The position numbers were made by a program, and so were the translations under genes. A stretch of DNA of 64,000 nucleotides from Legionella_C sp963803545. GTDB taxonomy: Bacteria; Pseudomonadota; Gammaproteobacteria; Legionellales; Legionellaceae. A model generated the notes under the pieces. That model was given only the letters and a program-made list of their open reading frames with translations. It ran no database searches and had not been told where the DNA came from. The stretch is from assembly GCA_963803545.1 (NCBI GenBank), contig CAWDMX010000001.1, forward strand, positions 62,001-126,000, given 5' to 3'. Below are positions 52,692 through 61,820 of the stretch, piece by piece; position 1 is the first letter of the stretch; each line of letters opens with the position of its first letter.

Positions 52692-54353
52692 TTACATCAT
52701 ACCCATACCGCCCATACCTCCCATGCCGCCCATGCCACCACCCATACCGCCGGCAGCGTCACTAGCGTCGTCTTTAGGAAGATCAGCAACCATACATTCA
52801 GTAGTCAACATCAAGCTTGCGATTGACGCCGCGTTTTGCAATGCAGTACGCGTTACTTTGGTTGGATCTAAAATACCCATTTCAACCATATCACCGTACT
52901 CACCAGTAGCTGCATTAAAACCGTAGTTGCCTTTGTTTTCTGCAACTTTGTTAATAATAACAGATGGCTCATAGCCTGCGTTTGCAACAATTTGACGCAT
53001 AGGTGATTCAATTGCACGACGAAGAATAGCAATACCCATGTCTTGGTCGGAGTTGTCACCTTTTAATCCATCTAATGCTTTTTGAGCACGGATTAAAGCA
53101 ACACCACCACCGGCAACAATACCTTCTTCAACCGCTGCACGCGTTGCGTGTAAAGCGTCTTCAACACGTGCTTTTTTCTCTTTCATTTCAACTTCAGTAG
53201 CCGCACCTACTTTAATTACCGCAACACCACCGGCAAGTTTAGCAACACGTTCTTGTAATTTTTCACGATCGTAATCAGAAGTTGTTTCTTCCATTTGCGC
53301 ACGAATTTGAGCAATACGTGATTTAATATCGTCGGCTTGACCTTCACCGTCAATGATAATGGTTAACTCTTTGGTTACAACTACACGTTTTGCCGAGCCT
53401 AAATCTTCCAAGGTCGCTTTTTCTAAGGACATACCCACTTCTTCAGAAATTACTTGAGCACGGGTTAGAATTGCAATATCTTCCAACATGGCTTTACGAC
53501 GGTCGCCAAATCCTGGAGCTTTTACCGCACACACCTTAACAATCCCACGCATCGCATTAACAACTAAAGTAGCCAGTGCCTCGCCTTCAACATCTTCTGC
53601 AATAATTAATAAAGGACGACCGGATTTTGCGACCGCTTCAAGTACCGTTAACATGTCACGGATGCTTGATATTTTTTTGTCAACAACAAGAATAAAAGGT
53701 TGCTCTAATTCAGCACTCATGTTTTGTTGGTTGTTGATAAAATAAGGAGAAATATAGCCGCGGTCAAACTGCATGCCTTCAACAACGTTTAATTCATTTT
53801 CTAAACCGGTACCTTCCTCAACGGTTATAACGCCTTCTTTACCCACTTTGTTCATTGCTTCGGCGATAATATCACCAATATGCGTATCCGTATTTGCAGA
53901 AATAGTACCTACCTGTGCAATAGCTTTGCTGTCTTTGCAAGGCTTAGACATTACGCTTAACTCTTTAGTAATAGCAGTAACGGCTTTGTCTATTCCACGC
54001 TTTAAATCCATTGGATTCATGCCAGCAGCTAATGATTTTTGTCCTTCTTTCATAATTGCGCACGCTAATACTGTAGCGGTAGTTGTTCCATCACCCGCGA
54101 TATCGGAGGTTTTAGAAGCAACTTCTTTTACCATTTGTGCGCCCATGTTTTTAAAAGCATCAGCAAACTCAATTTCTTTAGCAACCGATACACCATCTTT
54201 AGTAATAGTAGGTGAACCAAACGATCGCTCCAAAACAACGTTGCGACCTCGTGGGCCCATAGTTACTTTAACTGCATCCGCAACACCTTGAACGCCTGCA
54301 AACATTTGTTGACGCGCTTCGTCACCAAAACGTAAATCTTTACCAGTAGCCAT
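52692..54353 (-). CDS. groEL: Chaperonin GroEL
   Basis: A 553-residue 60-kDa chaperonin subunit forming double heptameric rings that fold proteins with ATP and GroES. It has VTMGPRGRNVVLE, DGTTTATVLA (with the catalytic aspartate), AVEEGIVAGGGVALI and the GGM repeat tail (GGMGGMGGMGG). The protein is entirely standard. It lies 24 bases after groES. Confidence 0.98.
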   Translation of the reverse strand: MATGKDLRFGDEARQQMFAGVQGVADAVKVTMGPRGRNVVLERSFGSPTITKDGVSVAKEIEFADAFKNMGAQMVKEVASKTSDIAGDGTTTATVLACAIMKEGQKSLAAGMNPMDLKRGIDKAVTAITKELSVMSKPCKDSKAIAQVGTISANTDTHIGDIIAEAMNKVGKEGVITVEEGTGLENELNVVEGMQFDRGYISPYFINNQQNMSAELEQPFILVVDKKISSIRDMLTVLEAVAKSGRPLLIIAEDVEGEALATLVVNAMRGIVKVCAVKAPGFGDRRKAMLEDIAILTRAQVISEEVGMSLEKATLEDLGSAKRVVVTKELTIIIDGEGQADDIKSRIAQIRAQMEETTSDYDREKLQERVAKLAGGVAVIKVGAATEVEMKEKKARVEDALHATRAAVEEGIVAGGGVALIRAQKALDGLKGDNSDQDMGIAILRRAIESPMRQIVANAGYEPSVIINKVAENKGNYGFNAATGEYGDMVEMGILDPTKVTRTALQNAASIASLMLTTECMVADLPKDDASDAAGGMGGGMGGMGGMGGMGMM

Positions 54354-54377
54354 TTAATTCTCCTAACTGATTTATAA

Positions 54378-54677
54378 TTAATTCATAACTGCCATAATGT
54401 CATCTTCGCGCATAATTACTAACTCTGCGCCATCTATCTTGATTTCTGTTCCTGAATACTTACCGAATAAAACTTCATCACCAATGGTTACCGCTAATGG
54501 GCTAACGTCACCATTTTTAACATTCTTGCTGCCCTTGCCAACGGCCACAACTTTACCGCGCATTGGTTTTTCTTTAGCGTTATCAGGGATATAAATTCCA
54601 CCTGCGCTTTTCTCTTCTTCTTCTAAACGTTGCACTACAACGCGGTCGTACAAAGGACGAATATTCGTTACTGCCAT
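54378..54677 (-). CDS. groES: Co-chaperonin GroES
   Basis: A 99-residue lid of the GroEL chamber. It has NIRPLYDRVVVQRLEEE, the mobile-loop EKSAGGIYIPDNAKEKP, GKVVAVGKG and VLFGKYSGTEIK. First gene of groES-groEL, with AGGAGATAAAA before the ATG. Confidence 0.98.
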   Translation of the reverse strand: MAVTNIRPLYDRVVVQRLEEEEKSAGGIYIPDNAKEKPMRGKVVAVGKGSKNVKNGDVSPLAVTIGDEVLFGKYSGTEIKIDGAELVIMREDDIMAVMN

Positions 54678-54723
54678 TTTTTATCTCCTGATTAGTTGCC
54701 TGTTATTGATTAAATTTAACTTA

Positions 54724-54754
54724 AATATAAGAACGTATTACATAGTTAGTGCAA
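54724..54754 (-). promoter_or_regulatory. Candidate groES promoter
   Basis: On the minus strand TTGCAC (54749-54754) is followed 18-19 bases later by TTATAT/TATATT (54724-54730). No CIRCE element or clear sigma32 sequence was seen. Confidence 0.4.
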
Positions 54755-54872
54755 CACCGATGACTGCAATATGGGGCAGCTTTTCTATTTTTCAAGACCC
54801 ATCCTAAAAAATTTTTATATTTTTACAATTAGGCTTACAATAGCAGACGCCTATGTTTTGGTAGCCTCCACT

Positions 54873-56612
54873 ATGATTCGATTTTTTTTATTGTTCCTTT
54901 TTTTGTTAACAACCGGTAGTTATGCGTCACCATTGCCCGCGAACCAGGCCTTTTCCTTTACAACGCGGATTGTTGACCCTAATAACTTTGTGGTTAATTG
55001 GCAGATACACCCAGGATATTTTTTATATAAAGACCGTATTCATATTAAGACTGGCGATACCGATCGTATTCAACTTGGTGGAGTTCGTTGGCCAAACGCC
55101 GACACGAAAACAGATAAAATGAATCGTACGTACCCAATCTACCGCAATTCAATTAGCGTCCCGGTTGCATTGCTCGGAAAAAACCCCGGGGAAGCGCTTA
55201 TAAGCTTAGCATTTCAAGGGTGCTCCGATGCAGGGTTCTGCTACCCACCTCAACAAGCACAGCTTAAAGTCACCATTGATGCAAATCTCGCCTTAAGTCA
55301 AATTTCTCCAGACCTGTCTACGACAACTACGCTTCATCATAACACGCGTGTAACGCCTGCGGACTCGGTATTCACCAAACACCATTGGCCCATGATTCTT
55401 CTGTCTTTTTTAGGCTTTGGATTGTTGCTGTCTTTCACACCCTGTGTATTGCCTATGATCCCAGTACTGTCGGGTATTATTGTGGGTCATGGCCACCCTA
55501 TTTCGCTTCGTAGGTCGTTTTTTGTATCGCTAAGTTACGTGCTAAGCATGGCAACGACCTACGCTTTTTTTGGAGCGCTTGTCGCCTTAATCGGTAGCAA
55601 TCTTCAAATTAGCATGCAATCGCCCTGGGCTATTGGCTTGTTTAGCGCCGTATTCGTGCTTTTAGCTTTATCAATGTTTGGTTATTTTGAATTGGCATTA
55701 CCCGCATCGTGGCAACAAAAATTAAACCGGACGGCAAATCATCATGCCGGCGGTCATTATGCCGGTGCAGCGATCATGGGCGCACTTTCCACCTTAATTT
55801 TGTCCCCCTGTGTAACGGCCCCACTAATTGGTGCCTTAGGCTATATTGCTCAAACTGGAAATGCGGCTTTTGGCAGTCTTTGCCTATTTTTCTTAGGCCT
55901 GGGCATGGGTATCCCCCTGCTTATAATCGGGACTTCCGCAGGAAGTTTATTGCCTCGGGCAGGTGCTTGGATGAACGATATAAAAGCTTTGTTTGGAATT
56001 GCCCTGCTCGTCGTTGCTATAAGCTTAATCAGTCGTATTATCCCACCGTTTATAACGATGCTGTTGTGGTCGAGTTTATTAGTTTTTGTCGGTCTGTATT
56101 GTGGAGCATTCACTGCTGCACCCAATAAAGCTCGTCAAGGGCTTGGTATTCTGCTCTTAGTCTACGGACTGCTGATTTTGGTTGGAGCAAGTATCGGCAG
56201 TACAAACCCTTGGATGCCATTAAAACAAATAGCCACTATCAGGAACAACCCACCGAAAACCTTTCACCCTATACTTATACGAACTGTAGCGGATGCAAAG
56301 GCTGCTTTGAAAGAGACTGACAAACCGGTTATGATTGATTTTTACGCGGATTGGTGCGTAAGTTGCAAAATAATAGCCACCACCGTGCTTGCTGACCAAG
56401 AAGTAGATGCTGCTCTAGAATCGTTTACTGTCTTGAAAATCGATTTAACAAAAAATACTGAGGCAAATCAAGATTTGCTTCGCTATTTTAATGTTGTAGC
56501 TCCTCCGACTTTTTTGTTTTTTGACAAAACCGGAGAACGCCAAGAAGCACGAATGGTAGGAGAGATAGACAAGCACGATTTTCTAACTACTATAAAGCGG
56601 CTACTCAATTAA
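54873..56612 (+). CDS. dsbD: Thiol:disulfide interchange protein DsbD
   Basis: A 579-residue inner-membrane protein that carries electrons from cytosolic thioredoxin to the periplasm. It has a signal peptide (FFLLFLFLLTTGSYA) and an N-terminal periplasmic domain with the cysteine pair in GCSDAGFCYPP. The eight-helix membrane domain has FTPCVLPMIPVLSG and LSPCVTAPLIGALG, each with one catalytic cysteine. The C-terminal thioredoxin domain has WCVSCK. The start is placed at the ATG at 54873, where the signal peptide begins. The frame is open to 54771. The 3' end overlaps the convergent obg by 12 bases. Confidence 0.95.
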   Translation: MIRFFLLFLFLLTTGSYASPLPANQAFSFTTRIVDPNNFVVNWQIHPGYFLYKDRIHIKTGDTDRIQLGGVRWPNADTKTDKMNRTYPIYRNSISVPVALLGKNPGEALISLAFQGCSDAGFCYPPQQAQLKVTIDANLALSQISPDLSTTTTLHHNTRVTPADSVFTKHHWPMILLSFLGFGLLLSFTPCVLPMIPVLSGIIVGHGHPISLRRSFFVSLSYVLSMATTYAFFGALVALIGSNLQISMQSPWAIGLFSAVFVLLALSMFGYFELALPASWQQKLNRTANHHAGGHYAGAAIMGALSTLILSPCVTAPLIGALGYIAQTGNAAFGSLCLFFLGLGMGIPLLIIGTSAGSLLPRAGAWMNDIKALFGIALLVVAISLISRIIPPFITMLLWSSLLVFVGLYCGAFTAAPNKARQGLGILLLVYGLLILVGASIGSTNPWMPLKQIATIRNNPPKTFHPILIRTVADAKAALKETDKPVMIDFYADWCVSCKIIATTVLADQEVDAALESFTVLKIDLTKNTEANQDLLRYFNVVAPPTFLFFDKTGERQEARMVGEIDKHDFLTTIKRLLN

Positions 56613-57644
56613 CGGCTTACTGTCTTGAGCTTCGCGTAAATCGTCAATTAACTGCATAAGCGCGTAACACAGCGCTTGTGTACCCTCGCCGTTTATTGCC
56701 GATATAGAAAAAATACGATCCTGCCAGTTTAATTGGCGCTTGATATTTTCCAACAAGACGCTTTTGGACGCGTCATCGGTTAGCATATCCATCTTGTTTA
56801 GTACCAACCACCGAGGCTTATTGAGCAGTTCAGGGTTGTATTTAGCCAGTTCGTTGATGATAATTTTCGCAGACGCAACGGGGTCACTACCATCTACGGG
56901 GAGTACATCAACTAGGTGCAGTAAAACACAGGTACGCGATAGATGTTTTAAGAACTGATGCCCTAATCCCGCGCCCTCCGCCGCACCTTCTATTAATCCC
57001 GGGATATCAGCCATTACAAAACTTTTACAAGTTGAAACCCGAACCACGCCCAAATTAGGGTGTAAGGTGGTAAATGGATAATCAGCAACTTTGGGTTTTG
57101 CACTGGATACCGCACGAATTAGGGTTGATTTCCCAGCATTTGGTAAGCCTAACAAACCAACATCGGCAAGCACTCGTAACTCCAACCGCAGGCGTCTGCA
57201 ATCGCCAGCACTTCCCGGAGAGGTTTGTCGTGGAGCGCGGTTAATACTGCTTTTGTAGCGGGTATTGCCCAAGCCGTGAAACCCGCCTTGAGCGATTAGC
57301 AATTGCGCACCAACGGTTTGAATATCGCCTAATAACTCTTCCGTTTCGTTATCAAAAACAAGGGTGCCTACCGGAACGGGTATAATAAGATCATCGCCTT
57401 TCTTACCAGTACAGTTAGCGCCCATCCCTGTTTGGCCGTTTGCGGCTTTGAAACTTCGCTTAAAGCGAAAATCAATTAAAGTATTAAGATCGCCGTTAGC
57501 CTCAAGAAATATAGAGCCACCATCACCACCGTCTCCACCGTCAGGACCACCAAAGGGAATAAACTTTTCTCGCCTAAAACTTAAGCAGCCTGCTCCACCG
57601 TTTCCAGCTTGAACGTTAATAATAGCTTCATCAACAAATTTCAT
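56601..57644 (-). CDS. obgE: GTPase Obg/CgtA
   Basis: A 347-residue ribosome-associated GTPase. It has a glycine-rich Obg fold (GGPDGGDGGDGGSIFLEA, RRLRLELRVLADVG), then a G domain with GLPNAGKSTLI, DIPGLIEGA and NKMD. Acts in 50S assembly and stress. In most gammaproteobacteria it directly follows rpmA. Here 335 bases intervene. Confidence 0.96.
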   Translation of the reverse strand: MKFVDEAIINVQAGNGGAGCLSFRREKFIPFGGPDGGDGGDGGSIFLEANGDLNTLIDFRFKRSFKAANGQTGMGANCTGKKGDDLIIPVPVGTLVFDNETEELLGDIQTVGAQLLIAQGGFHGLGNTRYKSSINRAPRQTSPGSAGDCRRLRLELRVLADVGLLGLPNAGKSTLIRAVSSAKPKVADYPFTTLHPNLGVVRVSTCKSFVMADIPGLIEGAAEGAGLGHQFLKHLSRTCVLLHLVDVLPVDGSDPVASAKIIINELAKYNPELLNKPRWLVLNKMDMLTDDASKSVLLENIKRQLNWQDRIFSISAINGEGTQALCYALMQLIDDLREAQDSKPLIE

Positions 57645-57979
57645 AGTTTACTTCTTTTAAAAGGGATTGAGGGATGAAAAAACAAGTACGGATTCGATGT
57701 GGTTATATTTTGACACTTAAAAGCAGTATTACCTACCGACACACAATATCTAGCTCTCACGCATAGTAATAAGCAGGCTTCTTGAGTTCGCTGGGCAACG
57801 GAGAACGCGGTACATTTTGTCATTCAACAAACAGCTTTGGTACTAAATTTCATTGCACAAAAAATACACCACCCGTGCACTCTTGAATGCGCCTAAACTA
57901 AAACTTAGTACGACAAGCCATCCTAATCTAAAATAGCGACAATATAACTAATAAACATTAGAACTATATACAATACCAA
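57645..57979. other. Spacer between rpmA and obg
   Basis: 335 bases without a supported gene. It should contain the rpmA terminator and the obg promoter on the minus strand, but neither is clear. A 60-codon minus-strand frame at 57641-57823 overlaps the obg start, has no recognisable content and is not annotated. Confidence 0.4.
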
Positions 57980-58243
57980 TTACTCTTCAACAGCCGTAAT
58001 GTTTACATATTTACGATTTTTTTCGCCTTTGATATTAAACAATACATAGCCTGTAACTAAAGCAAACAAAGTATGATCACGACCACAACCAACGTTTAAT
58101 CCTGGGTGAAAACGCGTGCCTCGTTGACGAACTATAATTTCACCAGCATTAACCAATTGGCCGCCAAAACGCTTAATACCAAGACGCTTGGAATGCGAAT
58201 CACGACCGTTACGGGTACTACCACCAGCTTTCTTATGAGCCAT
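57980..58243 (-). CDS. rpmA: 50S ribosomal protein L27
   Basis: An 87-residue ribosomal protein whose N-terminus reaches the peptidyl transferase centre. It starts MAHKKAGGSTRNGRDS and contains RLGIKRFGGQ, IVRQRGTRFHPG and VGCGRDHTLFAL, all typical. 13 bases after rplU. Confidence 0.98.
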   Translation of the reverse strand: MAHKKAGGSTRNGRDSHSKRLGIKRFGGQLVNAGEIIVRQRGTRFHPGLNVGCGRDHTLFALVTGYVLFNIKGEKNRKYVNITAVEE

Positions 58244-58256
58244 TTCTATCCTCTCT

Positions 58257-58568
58257 TTATAGGCTAATCGCAGTAATTTTAACCTGCGTGTAATATTGTC
58301 GATGCCCCATATGCTTCATATGATGCTTCCGACGACGAAACTTAATAATTTTAATTTTTTTATGACGGCCTTGTTCCATTACTTGCGCCTTAACCGCTGC
58401 GTTAGCAATCATCGGGGTGCCAACTGTAACATTATCACCATCAGCCGTCATAAGAACTTCCGCGAAATTAATCTCGCTACCAACATCACCAGGTAACATT
58501 TCTACTTTTAAAACATCACCCTCTTTCACGCGATATTGTTTACCGCCTGTCTTAATTACCGCATACAT
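58257..58568 (-). CDS. rplU: 50S ribosomal protein L21
   Basis: A 103-residue 23S rRNA-binding protein. It has MYAVIKTGGKQYRVKEGD, KIIKFRRRKHHMKHMGHRQ and the usual end YTQVKITAI. Co-transcribed with rpmA, divergent from rplY. Confidence 0.98.
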   Translation of the reverse strand: MYAVIKTGGKQYRVKEGDVLKVEMLPGDVGSEINFAEVLMTADGDNVTVGTPMIANAAVKAQVMEQGRHKKIKIIKFRRRKHHMKHMGHRQYYTQVKITAISL

Positions 58569-58643
58569 AAATTATCTCCAACACGCCTAACGGCTTTTAC
58601 AAGTTCAACAAAGTGCCATATTCTATGAAATTACGGCAACGAC

Positions 58644-58745
58644 TTCAAGTTGTATTTAAATTATTGTATACTCTCGGCTCGTGTATTGGGCTGGTCGCAA
58701 GCAAAATACAGCATCCTAACAGTTTTTAGCTGTTTTTTTATTTTT
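58644..58745 (+). promoter_or_regulatory. rplY promoter and leader with a terminator-like hairpin
   Basis: TTCAAG (58644-58649) and TATACT (58667-58672) are 17 bases apart, a good plus-strand promoter. The leader then contains AACAG TTTTTAG CTGTT followed by a run of T (about 58719-58745), just before the GGAG ribosome site of rplY. It could act as a weak attenuator. Confidence 0.45.
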
Positions 58746-58756
58746 GGAGAAAGTGA

Positions 58757-59404
58757 ATGTCAACGATATTATTAGAAGCGCAATCAAGAAAAGACATAGG
58801 GAAAGGTGCGAGCCGCCGCCTACGTCGTCTTGAAAACAAAGTTCCTGCTGTTATTTACGGTGGCGATGATGAACCCCAATCTATCAACTTATTGCACAAT
58901 AAGGTTATCAAAGCTTTAGAAAACGAAACTATCTATTCAAGCGTTTTCGAGATTAAAGTCGATGCAAAAGTTGAGTATGTAATTCTTAAAGACTTGCAAC
59001 GCCATCCTTACAAACCCGTTATCATGCATATGGATTTTCAACGTGTTGCTGCAAAAGATGTCTTAATTAAAAATGTACCCTTACATTTTATTAATGAAGC
59101 GTCTTCGAAAGCCGTGAAAGCAGACGGAGTTGTTAATCACTCGATGAATCAAGTTGAAGTGCGTTGCAAAGCAAGTGCGTTGCCTGAATTTATCGAAGTA
59201 GATATGGCGGCTGTTGAGATGAATGATGTAGTGCATTTGTCCGATTTAAAATTGCCTAAGGGTGTTCAACTTGTAGTTAATGCCGATGACAGCAGCCATG
59301 ATTTACCTGTCGTAAGTATTCATCCACCTAAAGCTTTAGAAGTGGAAAGCGATGACGCGCCAGAAGCTCCTGAAAACGATGGTGCGGATAACGCAAACGC
59401 GTAA
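58757..59404 (+). CDS. rplY: 50S ribosomal protein L25 (Ctc/TL5 form)
   Basis: A 215-residue 5S rRNA-binding protein with the L25 domain (ARRKDIG-like start, LRRLENKVPAVIYGG, HPYKPVIMHMDFQRV) and the C-terminal Ctc/TL5 beta-domain (VPLHFINEASSKAVKADGVV, LPEFIEVDMAA). An acidic, alanine-rich tail follows. GGAG lies 8-9 bases before the ATG. pth follows about 235 bases later, with a hairpin between. Confidence 0.97.
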   Translation: MSTILLEAQSRKDIGKGASRRLRRLENKVPAVIYGGDDEPQSINLLHNKVIKALENETIYSSVFEIKVDAKVEYVILKDLQRHPYKPVIMHMDFQRVAAKDVLIKNVPLHFINEASSKAVKADGVVNHSMNQVEVRCKASALPEFIEVDMAAVEMNDVVHLSDLKLPKGVQLVVNADDSSHDLPVVSIHPPKALEVESDDAPEAPENDGADNANA

Positions 59405-59414
59405 TTCTCGTCAG

Positions 59415-59438
59415 GGTTGAGCGTTATACCGCTCAACC
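59415..59438 (+). terminator. Hairpin downstream of rplY
   Basis: A perfect 9-bp stem GGTTGAGCG/CGCTCAACC with a 6-base loop, 10 bases after the rplY stop. The T tract (seven Ts) comes ten bases after the stem, so termination is likely but not textbook. Confidence 0.65.
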
Positions 59439-59639
59439 ACATCCGATTATTTTTTTCAAAAAGCATGGTGTTAGGGGCTCTTGATGTTTAAAGCTTGGGA
59501 TGCTTAAGCTTAAATTCTATTAAAGACAATTCGCGCTTTAATGTATCTTACGCATGTGATTTTATCCCTTCTTTTAGTTTTCAATCGCCCCAGCAACGCA
59601 TCTCAACACCCTTGAAAATTGACGAAGGATTAATTGCTC

Positions 59640-60209
59640 ATGTCAATTAAGCTCATTGTAGGTTTAGGTAATCCTGGTAATACCTATCAAGAAACGCGTC
59701 ATAATGTTGGTGCATGGCTCGTAAATTTGTTAGCAAAAAATTACTCAGCAACGTTTACAGCTTCTGCAAAAATGCGTTGTGAACACTGCGTTATTACTAT
59801 TGAGTCTACGGATTGTAAATTGATGCTACCCACAACCTTTATGAACGAAAGTGGCTCAGCACTGTATTTATTCAGTAATTTTTACCGTATTGAAACGCAT
59901 GAAATCCTTGTGGTGCATGACGACTTAGACTTAGATATTGGCACTATAAAGCTCAAAACGGGTGGCGGTCATGGTGGTCATAACGGTTTGCGCGATATTA
60001 TTAACAAATTAGGGTCGAATGATTTTCACCGACTACGAATTGGTATAGGTCATCCTGGCCATAAAGAATTAGTATCAAACTATGTTTTAACAAAACCCAA
60101 TAGTAACGATACAATTTCTCTCAATCAAGCGATAGAGCAGACTGTTAAAGGGTTGCCTTTACTATTCTCGGCAAACATCGCTAAAGCTATGAACTCACTT
60201 AATAGCTAA
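59640..60209 (+). CDS. pth: Peptidyl-tRNA hydrolase
   Basis: A 189-residue enzyme that frees tRNA from stalled peptidyl-tRNA. It has GLGNPGNTYQETRHNVG with N11 and the catalytic H21, a central DDLDLDIGTIKLKTGGGHGGHNGLR with the catalytic aspartate, and FHRLRIGIGHPG. The ATG at 59640 is preferred over the in-frame TTG at 59634. Followed by ychF after 28 bases, the usual pair. Confidence 0.97.
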   Translation: MSIKLIVGLGNPGNTYQETRHNVGAWLVNLLAKNYSATFTASAKMRCEHCVITIESTDCKLMLPTTFMNESGSALYLFSNFYRIETHEILVVHDDLDLDIGTIKLKTGGGHGGHNGLRDIINKLGSNDFHRLRIGIGHPGHKELVSNYVLTKPNSNDTISLNQAIEQTVKGLPLLFSANIAKAMNSLNS

Positions 60210-60237
60210 CATTAATTATTATCATAAGAGGTAAGAC

Positions 60238-61335
60238 ATGGGATTTACATGCGGCATCGTCGGATTACCCAATGTTGGGAAGTCCACGCTATTTAACGCG
60301 CTAACTAAGGCGGGGATCCAGGCGGAAAACTATCCTTTCTGCACTATTGAGCCGAACGTTGGCCGAGTTCTCGTTCCAGACAACCGTTTGGAGCAATTGG
60401 CCGCGATTGTTAAACCTGAAAAAATAATCCCAACTACCATGGAGTTCGTAGATATAGCGGGAATTGTAAAAGGGGCTTCAAAAGGGGAAGGTTTAGGCAA
60501 TAAATTTTTAGCGAATATTCGTGAAACTGACGCAATTGTTCACGTGGTTCGTTGTTTCAGTATGGAGCAGTCCGACGTTATTCACGTAGATGGACGAGTA
60601 GACCCGCTGAGTGACATTGAGACTATCAATTTAGAACTTGCGCTTGCTGACATTGAAACCTTAGATAAGGCACTGTTTAAATCCAATAAATTGAGCAAAA
60701 GCGGTAATAAGGACGCTATTGATGAAAAGAAACTGTTGGAGCGGGTACGTGCGCATCTGGATAATGGTGGTACCGTGCGGGCTTTAGCGCTTAGCTCTGA
60801 AGAGCAGGTTATTCTTAATCGTTTCTTTTTGTTAACCGCAAAACCGGTTTTATATATTGCGAATGTTGCCGATTCCGGTTACACCGACAATCCGCTCCTT
60901 GATAAAGTAACCCAACTTGCCCAGCAGGAGTCTGCCACAGTGGTCGCCTTATGCGCGGCAACCGAGGCGGAATTAGTTGAGCTTGAGGACGAAGAGCGTT
61001 TAGAATTTATGCACGACCTCGGTTTAACCGAGTCCGGTTTAGATAAAGTTATTCAAGCCGGCTACCGCTTACTTGGCTTACAAACCTATTTTACAGCCGG
61101 GGTTAAAGAAGTCCGTGCCTGGACAATACCTCAAGGTGCTAGCGCGCCTAAAGCTGCAAGCGCTATCCATACGGATTTTGAAAAAGGGTTTATTCGTGCT
61201 GAGGTAATTGCATTTGAGGAGTTTATTCGTTGCCAGGGTGAGCAAGGAGCTAAAGAGGCCGGCAAGCTACGGCTAGAAGGGAAGGAATACATAGTGTCCG
61301 ACGGCGATGTCATGCATTTTCGCTTCAATGTGTAA
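60238..61335 (+). CDS. ychF: Ribosome-binding ATPase YchF
   Basis: A 365-residue Obg-type ATPase. It has GLPNVGKSTLFNAL at the start, DIAGIVKGASKGEGLGN, the altered G4 region (ANVAD) consistent with ATP rather than GTP use, and the C-terminal TGS domain with GVKEVRAWTI and RLEGKEYIVSDGDVMHFRFNV. GAGG lies eight bases before the ATG. Last gene of pth-ychF. Confidence 0.97.
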   Translation: MGFTCGIVGLPNVGKSTLFNALTKAGIQAENYPFCTIEPNVGRVLVPDNRLEQLAAIVKPEKIIPTTMEFVDIAGIVKGASKGEGLGNKFLANIRETDAIVHVVRCFSMEQSDVIHVDGRVDPLSDIETINLELALADIETLDKALFKSNKLSKSGNKDAIDEKKLLERVRAHLDNGGTVRALALSSEEQVILNRFFLLTAKPVLYIANVADSGYTDNPLLDKVTQLAQQESATVVALCAATEAELVELEDEERLEFMHDLGLTESGLDKVIQAGYRLLGLQTYFTAGVKEVRAWTIPQGASAPKAASAIHTDFEKGFIRAEVIAFEEFIRCQGEQGAKEAGKLRLEGKEYIVSDGDVMHFRFNV

Positions 61336-61820
61336 TAACATTAAGGGCTGTAAGTCTCTGTACTCGCAAACACGACCTATAAAATATTTTTTCATAACGA
61401 GCGGTATAATAATGCGCCGTTAGGATAATATTTAGACATCCCAAGAAACAACTACACAGCCGTACTAGACCAAGCTTAAGTCTTAAATCTGGTCTAGTAC
61501 GGTCTGGTCTCAGCTCTATAAGAGTTTGCACAAATAGCAAACAATTCAACCGGGTGCGTATTTAGTAAAGAGTGATACCGGCTCCTATTCCCTCAAATAC
61601 TACCGGTAAAGAGCTTATTTTTAAAATAATTTATCGATGCAACGGCCTCAAAGGCGGGGTTCGTTTGGATGCGCCTGCGATCCTATTAAACCCCGCAGTT
61701 GTCCCATAAAACCATTCTGCTTAACTGGGTATGCCTTGTAGTGTATTTTGTACCACCGCAAGCCCTTAGAGCCCGACGGCAGGTGGTGAGCTCGTTGCTT
61801 TTAATACTTCAAATTAAAGC
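61336..61820. other. Intergenic region with two inverted repeats
   Basis: 485 bases between convergent ychF and the second MFS gene. It contains a perfect 13-bp inverted repeat at 61460-61502 and an 8-bp repeat GCGGGGTT/AACCCCGC at 61654-61696. A 74-codon minus-strand frame at 61325-61549 overlaps both ychF and the repeat and looks non-coding. No RNA gene recognised. Confidence 0.5.
61460..61502. repeat. Perfect 13-bp inverted repeat
   Basis: Arms CCGTACTAGACCA (61460-61472) and TGGTCTAGTACGG (61490-61502) with a 17-base loop. A partial direct copy (GGTCTGGTCT) follows. No T tract. It may be a transcription end hairpin or a repetitive element. Other genome copies would decide. Confidence 0.85.
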
